From Sphaerosporella brunnea (lineage: Eukaryota > Ascomycota > Pezizomycetes > Pezizales > Pyronemataceae): DNA of 20,125 bases. The notes under the pieces are model-generated. The model had not been told where the DNA came from and made no database searches. It was given only the letters and a program-made list of their open reading frames with translations. Where the stretch lies: assembly GCA_008704415.1 (NCBI GenBank), contig VXIS01000530.1, forward strand, positions 1 to 20,125. Reading direction: 5' to 3'. This document shows positions 10,794 to 17,688 of the stretch, piece after piece. The stretch's first letter is position 1. Each line of letters opens with the position of its first letter. The position numbers were made by a program, and so were the translations under genes.

Positions 10794-11555
10794 ATTTAGC
10801 CCGTGTTTTTTGCCGCCGATATTGAAAGCGTCGGCACGTCGGATGTGGGGTGGTTTTTTGTTTGGTCCCAGTCCCAGGTCGCCGATGACGTGGAAATGCG
10901 GCGTTCCGTCTTTGTGGAATTCCCTAACCGCATAGAATCGCTCGAGGCGATGATCGAATTCTCGAATCAGTGTGTCGAACTCCTCCACGGTGAGGTTGCA
11001 CTTCGGGTATGTCAGGAAGACGTATCGTCGGTTGAAATCGAAAACTTGTTTTTTTTTCCGCATCACGGGTTCACCGTTTTTTTTGAGTTTTGGGTTACCG
11101 TCTTTGTCTAGGACCGGCTCCAATTCATCGGATGGGGGTTTCATCATCTCGATGTCGCCGAACACACCTTCGGGTATACTGTCGAGTATTTCTCGTTGAT
11201 ATACGTCGTCGTCAGTGTTGTCCGCCAAAATATCGAATTCGTCGGCCTTGGTTTGCGGAATGTCGGGTATTTCCGGCGTGTCGTTGCTGTTCGGTTGCCA
11301 AGATGGTTGCCTGTCTGGGATCGATGGTCCTGAGGCCGAGGGTGCTCGGCTCGGCGTTCGCGAAGGAGCGGGACGGATTCCGATTTCGTCATCGCTGTCG
11401 ATTATGATTCTGCGTTTTCGCGGGTTCATGGGCGTGGTGTTTGCATCATCGTCGTCGATAAACTCCTCGTCCGATTGATGCGCCGTTGATTCCGGTGATC
11501 GCGGTTCTGACATGATTATGTCATCATCGTTTGCAATGAACAGTGGAGAGTCCAT
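10644..11555 (-). pseudogene. Geminivirus-like Rep (HUH endonuclease), truncated before motif III
   Basis: An open frame of 303 codons from ATG at 11555. CRESS-DNA Rep proteins nick the origin and start rolling-circle replication. Motif I is FLTYPKC (180-186) and motif II is HFHVIG (220-225). A stretch resembling the geminivirus GRS element (FNIGGKKHGLN, 244-254) follows. After about residue 254 (near 10794) the resemblance ends: the catalytic YxxK of motif III and the whole superfamily 3 helicase are absent, and the last about 50 residues read into unrelated DNA. Residues 1-165 are an acidic, Ser/Pro-rich, presumably disordered extension with a basic PRKRR patch; known Reps usually begin close to motif I. 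No stop interrupts the retained part. It lies leftward of, and opposite in strand to, the TAATATTAC hairpin. Helitron Rep was considered and does not fit. Confidence 0.82.
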
Positions 11556-11616
11556 TATGTAATGACAGTTCGGTTTGGTTGGGTGGATTGGTGTGGATGG
11601 TCTCTGGTGTGCCGCT

Positions 11617-11619
11617 TAA
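11617..11619. repeat. TAA target-site duplication, left
   Basis: TAA immediately precedes the left terminus GGGCCCGTTTGG and is repeated at 14897-14899 after the right terminus. A 3-bp TAA/TTA duplication is the hallmark of PIF/Harbinger insertion. Confidence 0.85.
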
Positions 11620-11635
11620 GGGCCCGTTTGGCTGC
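11620..11635 (+). repeat. Harbinger left terminal inverted repeat
   Basis: GGGCCCGTTTGGCTGC, paired with 14881-14896; it differs at two positions of 16. Confidence 0.88.
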
Positions 11636-11770
11636 CGGATTTTTGTGCGGGACAATGGTGCGTGACAACGACGTAACGCGAACGCTGGAAGGCGGAACAC
11701 CACTGCTGTTTGGCAACGTCAGTAGAAACGTCAAGAAACAACGTTCGGACCCCGCGGAACGTCATTTTTG

Positions 11771-11793
11771 AAAAGTAGGTCTGAGCTACTTTT
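11771..11793. repeat. Subterminal hairpin, Harbinger left end
   Basis: AAAAGTAG (11771-11778) pairs perfectly with CTACTTTT (11786-11793) around a 7-base loop. It lies about 150 bp from the left terminus and could be a subterminal recognition structure. Confidence 0.55.
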
Positions 11794-11834
11794 CTCGTTG
11801 TTCCAACGCTGAACTCCATCTGCTGCACCCCGCA

Positions 11835-11887
11835 ACACCCGCAACGCACCTCCCGCAACGCACCTCCCAACCCTCGTCGGAATCCTC
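11835..11887. repeat. Left subterminal repeats of Harbinger
   Basis: Two tandem copies of a CCCGCAACGCACCT-type unit are followed by one copy (11866-11887) of the GAGGATTCCGACGAGGGTTGGG unit, in inverted orientation. The latter unit is amplified at the right end (14499-14694). The single copy lies about 250 bp from the left terminus; the nearest right-end copy is about 200 bp from the right terminus. Confidence 0.75.
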
Positions 11888-11926
11888 GTTCTACTCCATA
11901 ACGAACAGCCACTTTTTCCAAAAAAA

Positions 11927-13166
11927 ATGTCGCATATTTTGTCCACCGCTTTATTGAGAAACCTTGCTGTTGCTGCAGCAATTGGAGTGCTGTGGATGTA
12001 TACCAAAAAACCCTGCCGCACGTCAGTTTTATCGGGCGCAGCCTACGTCAATGAGCTGTTACACGGACACGAGCGAAGAGCGTTTGAGGTCTTTCGGATG
12101 CCTATTACTGTCTTTGAAGACTTGTGTACATGGCTACGAAAGAATACAGAAATTGATGATACGAAAGAACTAAATATAGAAGAGTCTGTAGCAATTTTTC
12201 TATATATTGTGGGGAGGAACGCATCCAACAGGGACACGCAGGAGAGATTTCAGCACAGTGGGGAGACTATTTCCCGGTAAGAACCAGCTTGAGACAAATA
12301 ATAATAATAACTAAAAATTGTGCAGCCATTTCCACCGTGTCCTGGATGTGCTACTTCTTCTGTACAATGCCGAGGTTCAGCTACCGCACAATGAGGCAGA
12401 CACCAATCTGCCTGCTCGAATCAGCAATAATCCCAAGTTTTATCCGTTCTTTCGCAATGCCCTTGGTGCAGTTGATGGTACTCATATCGCTTGCACTATT
12501 TCGGCCGCCGACGCAGAACCCTTTCGCAACCGTAAAGGCTTTCTGTCGCAAAACGTAATGGCGGCATGTAATTTTGACATGTATTTTACCTACGTTTTGG
12601 CTGGCTGGGAGGGTTCAGCTTCAGATAATACCGTGTACGACGATTCACTCTCTCACGGTTTCCATGTCCCGCCAGGACAATATTACCTGGGCGATGCTGG
12701 CTACAGGCTACGCAGTACACTTCTCGTACCATATCGAGGTGTCCGATACCATCTGCGTGAGCAAGCTCGCGCCAATCTACGACCTGCAAATCCACAGGAG
12801 TTATTCAACTTACGACATTCTCAAATGCGAAACGTTATTGAGCGGATTTTTGGCACGTTAAAAAAGCGCTTTTAAATTTTGGGCTCTCAAGTGGAATACC
12901 CCATCGAAGACCAGATAAAATTGGTATATGCTTTAACGGCATTACAAAATTTTATCAGACGGCGAATGCACGGAAAAGAGGATATTTTTTATCATCAAGC
13001 AGACAAAGAGCGTGTATTATGTGAGGAAATTGACTTGAATGAAAGTGCAGAGGGAGAGTCGGTACGGGAAGAGCTGGATATAAATAAGCGCTGGCGAGAT
13101 AGTATGGCTGATGCTATGTGGGAGCAATATCAAACAGTTACAGGGCGACGTGGTGATGGAAACTAA
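11927..13166 (+). pseudogene. HARBI1-like DDE transposase with one in-frame stop
   Basis: The exons are 11927-12276 and 12326-13166, with a 49-nt GTAAGA..CAG intron. The N-terminal about 117 residues (ERRAFEVFRMPITVFEDLCTWL and following) are the helical domain usual for fungal and animal HARBI1-like proteins. The catalytic domain shows AVDGTHI (Asp167), GWEGSASDNTVY, GDAGY (Asp240) and NVIERIFGTLKKRF (Glu289); I read Asp167/Asp240/Glu289 as the triad. Codon 300 (12873-12875) is TAA, directly after KKRF. The same frame then continues for 97 codons with the normal C-terminal family sequence (YALTALQNFIRRRM), so this is a nonsense mutation, not the true end. A C-to-T change of CAA would explain it. 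The ATG follows an A-rich run. Confidence 0.88.
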
Positions 13167-13247
13167 AAGCTTTGATTTTTTTTATTTTTTTAAATTTTTT
13201 TTGTGTAATATACAGTCTGGCTTTGTACTCCTTTCATTGCACTACTG

Positions 13248-14343
13248 TCATTCCTCATCCATAATATTTGTCTCTACCCAGTCGTCCCGCCTCTCACCTT
13301 CGGGCAACGCCAAAAAAATCCTTGCCTCATTCTCATTCCCCAATAATCGGTACCCAATCCTCATCTCTTCCTTCGATAATTTTTTCCCATATTGCTTTTC
13401 AAATAATTTATAAGCTCTTTCAAGCCTGGTGTCTACCTCCCGACTAACATCCGCCACTTCTCCGATAGCGTATGCGATCTGCTGGCCTGAACTTCGCGTC
13501 TTTGGTTTCTGTTTGCCACGACCCTTTTCAGTGTCCACTGCCATGGCCGTGTCTGATCCATCACTTGTTTATTCCGCTGTCTTCACCTCATTTTTCTCCT
13601 TTTTTTTGGACCTTTTACTACGAGTAGTTGAGGGGCCTGACACCTTCTGTCTTTTGAGCGATGGTGGTGGTGTAACTGCTTCGGTCTCTGAAGGGCAAAC
13701 CGACGGACTTCGCTTTTTTGTTGCTGGCTCGGCAACCTCAGCGCTTTTTTCAGCGGCTTCGCTTTCGGTGCGATGGGATGTAATGATGTTGTCTCCAACA
13801 TGAGAAAAATGACCAGTTGCGGCACTTCCAGCATAGAGCTCATCCAACTCTTCAAAATTCTCAAGTTTGTGCTTGCGAAATTTGCTGGCCTTTGGGTGAG
13901 ACTTTAAATATGCCGTCCAAACCTGGTCTGGGACTGTAGGCTTTTCGCCATCATATCCAAAGCCACTGCATCCAGTCAGGTCTTTGAAATTTTTCCAGTC
14001 GCGACGCAGCTAGTCACATTCAGCGCTCCTTTCCAGTATTCAAGTTGTATGTAGAACAAACATTTGTCATTTTATTCTTGACTTGATCTAGACTCAGCTC
14101 CAGCTGATTGCGATGATTTACCGCATGTCGAGCTTCGTTCCACGCCCCATCTTTCCAACCTGTATCGGATTTCTTCCCCTGGTGTTTGAGCTCTAGCATT
14201 TTCCTCACCAGCGTTGCTGTCTGCTCATCTGACCAGAGGTGTGTGTTTTTTCCAGCTGCAGTCGCTTTCGCATCCGGGGGTGGAGAATCCGGGGGTGGAG
14301 AATTTGACTTTGTGGATTTCTTCGCTTTGTGGAGTCTCGGCAT
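13248..14343 (-). pseudogene. Myb/SANT-like DNA-binding partner of Harbinger, one in-frame stop
   Basis: Exon 1 is 14343-14062. A 52-nt intron follows (14061-14010, GTTTGT..TAG), then exon 2 from 14009. Residues 1-30 are basic with a duplicated SPPPD. Residues about 34-150 form a Myb/SANT-like domain (HLWSDEQTATLVRKMLELK, QVKNKM, then across the intron LRRDWKNFKDLTGCSGFGYD and VWTAYLKSHPKASKFR). A Lys-rich linker follows. TAA occurs at 13569-13571 (codon 241), yet the frame stays open for 106 more codons with a conserved-looking C-terminus (EKQYGKKLSKEEMRIGYRLL, then RIFLAL). The stop is therefore probably a mutation, again explicable by CAA to TAA. In Harbinger systems the Myb-like protein binds terminal DNA and brings the transposase into the nucleus. 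Confidence 0.83.
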
Positions 14344-14498
14344 AATTGCGGATAATTATGGAATAATTGCGAACTTCTCAGGATGGTAGAGCGCAGTCTG
14401 ACGATTCTGAAAAATCAAAAATCAGGTCAATTGGACAAGAATTGAGAGTGCTGTTGAGGAAAAGGTTCGGGTGCTTACTAGACGAGGATTTCCGCCGA

Positions 14499-14694
14499 GA
14501 GGATTCTGACGAGGGTTTGGTCGAGGATTCCGACGAGGGTTTGGACGAGGATTCCGGCGAGGCGCCGAGAGTTTGGACGAGGATTCCGACGAGGGTTTGG
14601 ACGAGGATTCCGACGAGGGTTTGGACGAGGATTCCGGCGAGGCGCCGAGAGTTTGGACGAGGATTGCGACGAGGATTCTGACGAGGGTTGGGAC
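14499..14694 (+). repeat. Minisatellite in Harbinger right subterminal region
   Basis: The array has 24-bp units (GAGGATTCYGACGAGGGTTTGG plus WC) and a 32-bp variant unit containing GGCGAGGCGCCGAGAG. The order of unit lengths is 24, 24, 32, 24, 24, 32, 12, 24, summing exactly to 196 bp. The 24-24-32 block is itself repeated (higher-order). Open frames across it on both strands are repeat translations, not genes. Confidence 0.92.
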
Positions 14695-14809
14695 GCTGAT
14701 GTGATGCAGACCGTGAAGATGGAACTCTGGAGGCGGTGGTGCGCGCAGCAGCGATAGTAGGCACTTGATGTCACCAAACGCTCATGCACCGCAACCTAGT
14801 GGAGCGACG

Positions 14810-14861
14810 AAAGTTCTAGTTTCCATTGTAACTTGCTCAGTTACAACGCCCTAGAAACTTT
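14810..14861. repeat. Imperfect 23-bp-arm hairpin, Harbinger right end
   Basis: AAAGTTCTAGTTTCCATTGTAACT and its partner (14839-14861) form a long imperfect stem with several mismatches around TGCTC. It lies 35 bp inside the right terminus. It may be a transposase-binding or fold-back feature. Confidence 0.6.
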
Positions 14862-14880
14862 GACGTTCCTACCCTCCCGT

Positions 14881-14896
14881 GCATCCAAACGAGCCC
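14881..14896 (-). repeat. Harbinger right terminal inverted repeat
   Basis: Read inward on the minus strand it is GGGCTCGTTTGGATGC, the partner of 11620-11635, followed outside by TAA at 14897-14899. Confidence 0.88.
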
Positions 14897-14903
14897 TAAG
14901 TAG

Positions 14904-14936
14904 TTTTGGGAGTGCTGTTCAGTCGCGGCGGGAGTG
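14904..14936 (+). repeat. Origin iterons, Rep side
   Basis: GGGAGTG occurs at 14908-14914 (within TTTTGGGAGTGC, 14904-14915) and at 14930-14936, immediately before the hairpin. In geminiviruses and relatives, Rep recognises short repeats next to the hairpin; these are the candidates. Confidence 0.7.
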
Positions 14937-14937
14937 A

Positions 14938-14978
14938 AGCGTTAGACACTGGTCTATAATATTACAGTGTCTAACGCT
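14938..14978 (+). other. Rolling-circle origin hairpin with TAATATTAC
   Basis: A perfect 14-bp stem (AGCGTTAGACACTG 14938-14951 with CAGTGTCTAACGCT 14965-14978) encloses a 13-base loop. TAATATTAC at 14957-14965 fills the loop's 3' side; its last C is the first stem base. TAATATTAC is the invariant nonanucleotide of geminiviruses, nicked by Rep between TT and AC. I find no other copy of the nonamer on either strand of the window. The flanks (GGGAG before, CTCCC after) could extend the cruciform. Confidence 0.88.
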
Positions 14979-15042
14979 CCCCCCCAAATTGATTTTGTAT
15001 GAGGCATTTTTGTTTTACCGGGGGGGTTCAGGGGGGGAGCGT

Positions 15043-15112
15043 GTCCCATTGTATGGGACTTTTTTTTTTTTTGGGAGTGCCAGCTCCACTCCCATTGCTA
15101 CCGTTTACTCCC
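15043..15112 (+). repeat. Distal iterons and small hairpin
   Basis: GTCCCAT (15043-15049) pairs with ATGGGAC (15053-15059). After a T run, TTTTGGGAGTGC recurs at 15069-15080, identical over 12 bases to 14904-14915. An inverted CACTCCC lies at 15087-15093 and a partial ACTCCC at 15107-15112. Together with the proximal copies this gives four full iterons around the hairpin. Confidence 0.7.
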
Positions 15113-15660
15113 ATACCTCAGTTTTGTTTCGGAGTTTCCTTTTGAGGCACGTTAATTTACTCTTGTCACCTCATTTTTGCTTATCAGTTTCCCTTTCAGC
15201 TACATTAATCTAATTTTAATGTCATCCATGTTACCTTTTAAGTGTGACGTATCGTTTCATATATTTCTCGGCAGTTGTGGTCATATCATTCTGTTATATT
15301 ATTTTTGATTTATAATAGGTTTTTGTTATCCCTGTTGCTGACCGCATTCATTTTCTATAAACGTGTACCGGATTACGGGACTAGTGCCGGATGCGGTTAG
15401 TTTTTGCTGGTGTGGTGTTGGCCTGGTGCGGCTGGATTTTGTATGCATTGATTATTCCCTGCTTGCACACCTTTCCGTTTACCATATAAATCGAACGTTT
15501 TCTCCCATTTGATCGTGTCTGGTTTTGTCTGTCGCTGCAGCTGTTATTTTATTCCTGTCATCACCACACTTGGTCGGTACATAACATTTTTCGGTTTTGG
15601 CTTGCCGTAGTGAGGAGTTTGTGCTGTCGTGGTCGATGCTAACGTGTTTGTTGTTTGTAG
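15113..15660. other. T-rich stretch, probable leader or intron
   Basis: This 548-base stretch is T-rich and A-poor on the plus strand, without a convincing reading frame. It ends in a pyrimidine/G-rich TTTGTAG (15654-15660) that looks like a 3' splice site for the next reading frame. A matching GTTAGT donor is seen near 15396, but the upstream exon cannot be fixed. Confidence 0.4.
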
Positions 15661-16221
15661 TCATCTACTACCGTCTCAGCCGATGACCTTGTCCTTCGCA
15701 TCGCCGCGTTGGAGAGCGACATGTCTCGCGCATTCGCGACAGATGGCAAATCTCGAGCTATTGCAGTCCAAGGTTCGCTTGTCACCGGTCTTCGCCCTTT
15801 GACTACGGAGGTTGTGCGTTTGGGCCTTGATGGTCAGAAGAGGTCGCAAATCTTAGAACAAGGTTTATTCGAGGTTGGCGAAAGTGTCAGGATTATCAGT
15901 CAGCAAGTTAACGGAGTTGTGGGCCATTTGACAAGTTTTCAAATCGGCGTGCAAGAGTCGTTTGCCGGGTTGCCAGCAAAGCTTGGGGAGCGTCTGAGCT
16001 GTGTTGAAGACCGGGTGCAGAAGCTGGATGATAGTGTTAGAATAATGGATGAGGGTATCAAGGGGCTGGATCGTCGGCTGCAGTCGATCCAAAGCCGACT
16101 CGACGTGGTTGAGTCGATTCAAAGCCGACTCGACGTGGTTGAGGAACTTGTAACGGCGGTTGATAAGGTTGGACGAGATGTTCAGCAGATTATGCAGTTG
16201 TTTTCGGAGCGGCAAGATTGA
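15661..16221 (+). CDS. Coiled-coil protein, unknown function (5' end unresolved)
   Basis: An open frame of 186 codons to TGA at 16219. The first ATG is at 15721, but coding-like sequence (SADDLVLRIAALESD) runs up to a likely splice acceptor at 15660, right after an in-frame TAG. An upstream exon is therefore probable. The product is almost all helix, with repeated hydrophobic heptads (LRPLTTEVVRLGL, VEDRVQKLDDSVRIMDEGI, LDRRLQSIQSRLDVVE) and no Cys-rich or catalytic motif. A 10-residue unit (SIQSRLDVVE) is duplicated in tandem. I do not recognise the family. It reads away from the TAATATTAC hairpin in the virion-sense direction, so it could be a gene of the replicon; this is inference only. 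Confidence 0.5.
   Translation, partial: SSTTVSADDLVLRIAALESDMSRAFATDGKSRAIAVQGSLVTGLRPLTTEVVRLGLDGQKRSQILEQGLFEVGESVRIISQQVNGVVGHLTSFQIGVQESFAGLPAKLGERLSCVEDRVQKLDDSVRIMDEGIKGLDRRLQSIQSRLDVVESIQSRLDVVEELVTAVDKVGRDVQQIMQLFSERQD
16081..16140 (+). repeat. 30-bp in-frame tandem duplication
   Basis: Two adjacent 30-base units (ending CGACTCGACGTGGTT) differ at two positions. They lengthen the coiled coil by ten residues without breaking frame. Confidence 0.9.
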
Positions 16222-16494
16222 GAGGGTTTTTTGCTCGTCACCGAGGCTTCTGGCACTTTGTTGTTTCGGTTTTGCGTGGGATTGCACTTGTGATCTTGTA
16301 TTCGTTCATTCACTGTGTTACTCTGGAAATTACACTTAACATGGTATTTTTGTGTTACATTTTGCCCTGACATTCCTCCCAATAGAAATCACACTCGTCA
16401 CTGGCGCCTTTCTGTGCGGTATCGTTCACTAAACTCCATGTTAGGCTTCTATGGCTTAAAACATATGTGTCGAGTGAATTACCTGTTCGATCTT

Positions 16495-17564
16495 TCAAAG
16501 CTCTGTGTCCTCAACTTTGACGACTGCCTCCCAGTCTATCGAGGTGTCCGAGTATTCTGACGGCGCTGGCCCTGCGTTGGTTTGCGCAACCCCCAATGTT
16601 CGAGACCCTGTGGGCTGCTCCTTTTCGTCGACCTGGTGGTCGTTGTATGCCGATTTCGACGGACACGGGGTTTGCGGCGAGGACCACACGAAGTGCATTT
16701 CGCATGTACACCAGGGTCCTTGGCATATGTGCCAACCGCCGGCGACAGAGCAATTGTCGAACTCGCAAGCGGTACACGGAATTAACCGACGGCGTGGTGT
16801 CCTTGGACGGTGTGGTGTCCTCGGTGACACTTGCGGGTTTTGTGTCCTCGGTGACCCAGGCGGCGTGAGTGGTCGCGTCGGCCATTCCTCTGTGGTCACA
16901 GTTTGATAACTGCAAACGCTCTCGGTGTCGCTTTGAAGTTCGGGGTTGATCGGATTTTCGGGCACAGCGACGCAGGAGTCCATGTATTTAACCGCAAATT
17001 GTTGATACTTTGCGTAGCTTTCGTTGATTCGCACCGTCAGTTGGCGTCGGATGATGTGTTTACTCCGTCGTGTGTTTTCCAATTTGGCGATCAGTTTGAC
17101 ACATTTTTCGTACGCGACTTGCAGTTCTATTGCGACTATGCGAAGTTGTATTCTTACGTCTGGCGAAGTAGTCTTCTGGGCTCGTTCGATTACTGCATTC
17201 GCGTAGTATGCAGCCGTGCACAGGCCGTATACTGAAATTCAACAGCCGTCGATCATCGGTCTTCCTCGGGCTTTGTCCGCAAAATAAAGTTTGATGAATT
17301 CGAATGCTAGTCGCGGGTCCCACGGGTCGGCAGGGAAGCGCAAGCTGTTTATTACGCCCAAGGTGTGTCTATGTCCGCTTCTTGGCGCGCAGTGAGGTAT
17401 TGCCGGCGCCATACGCGGATGCGGTCGTCAAAAATCGGTTGGCGGTTATCGGGCAGCGTGTTTGTCTGCAACAGAGAACAAACGGCCAGTGCGAAGATGC
17501 ACAAAACGGTATGTCTCATGGTATTGACGTACTCGCCGGCAGAGTGGAATACGAACGAAGACAT
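16495..17564 (-). pseudogene. Cysteine-rich orphan gene, disrupted frame, unknown function
   Basis: ATG at 17564 opens 70 codons (MSSFVFHSAGEYVNTMRHTV and following) with a short hydrophobic segment (VLCIFALAVCSLL), ending TAA at 17352. A second frame overlapping there reads coding-like sequence (VINSLRFPADPWDPRLAFEF) to TGA at 17239-17241. The same frame then resumes and runs to 16495. It is helical and basic at first, then Pro/Arg-rich (TPPGSP, SPRTPHRPRTPRRR). Next comes a Cys cluster CTACEFDNC with GWHICQGPWCTCEMH (C-x2-C-x4-C-x8-C-x4-C-x-C-x2-H), a possible zinc site, and then an acidic tail (DWEAVVKVEDTEL). The long third part has no ATG before about 16983. I infer one gene broken by a frameshift and a stop, or an unresolved intron pattern. 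A TATAAAATA lies about 95 bp upstream. Confidence 0.4.
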
Positions 17565-17656
17565 TGTGATTTTGATGTATATGGAGGTAAGATTGGTTTT
17601 GTTGCTGAAGTAGTCTGTGGGAGTGATGGGAGCGTTGGTAGCGTGGGAATCAGGTT

Positions 17657-17688
17657 TATTTTATAATTGTGTTTCACGCGCATGCGCG
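17657..17688 (-). promoter_or_regulatory. TATA box and 12-bp palindrome upstream of the orphan gene
   Basis: TATAAAATA-type sequence (minus strand, 17657-17667) lies about 95 bp before the ATG at 17564. It is preceded by the perfect palindrome CGCGCATGCGCG at 17677-17688. A promoter role is inferred from position. Confidence 0.4.

Larger units (their letters stand above)
11620..14896 (+). mobile_element. PIF/Harbinger DNA transposon, 3277 bp
   Basis: The termini are inverted repeats (GGGCCCGTTTGGCTGC left; GGGCTCGTTTGGATGC right, read inward), 14 of 16 identical and of the PIF/Tourist type. They are flanked by TAA duplications. Inside are the two genes expected of an autonomous member: a HARBI1-like DDE transposase (plus) and a Myb/SANT-like protein (minus), convergent with about 80 bp between their stops. 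Each gene carries one in-frame TAA, so this copy is probably non-autonomous now. It sits inside the CRESS replicon's intergenic region and is therefore younger than that integration. Confidence 0.92.
10794..15112. other. Integrated CRESS-DNA replicon fragment, split by a Harbinger element
   Basis: This is the minimum extent of a rolling-circle replicon. It comprises the truncated Rep (to 11555), a short intergenic part (11556-11619), the inserted transposon (11620-14896), and the rest of the intergenic region with hairpin, nonanucleotide and iterons (14900-15112). Without the transposon and one TSD copy, Rep ATG to hairpin is about 102 bp, with Rep on the strand opposite TAATATTAC, as in geminiviruses. 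The right boundary is not visible and may extend past 16 kb. The Rep C-terminal half is not found at either side, so the integrated copy is incomplete. Confidence 0.7.

Noticed and set aside
10644..11555. Helitron RepHel as identity of the HUH protein
   Set aside because: Motif I FLTYPKC, the spacing to HFHVIG and the TAATATTAC hairpin match CRESS/geminivirus Rep. There is no Helitron helicase or CTRR-hairpin end.
14367..14789. Pro/Arg/Ser-rich open frames in the minisatellite
   Set aside because: They are translations of a 24-bp repeat on both strands, so frame openness follows from the repeat.
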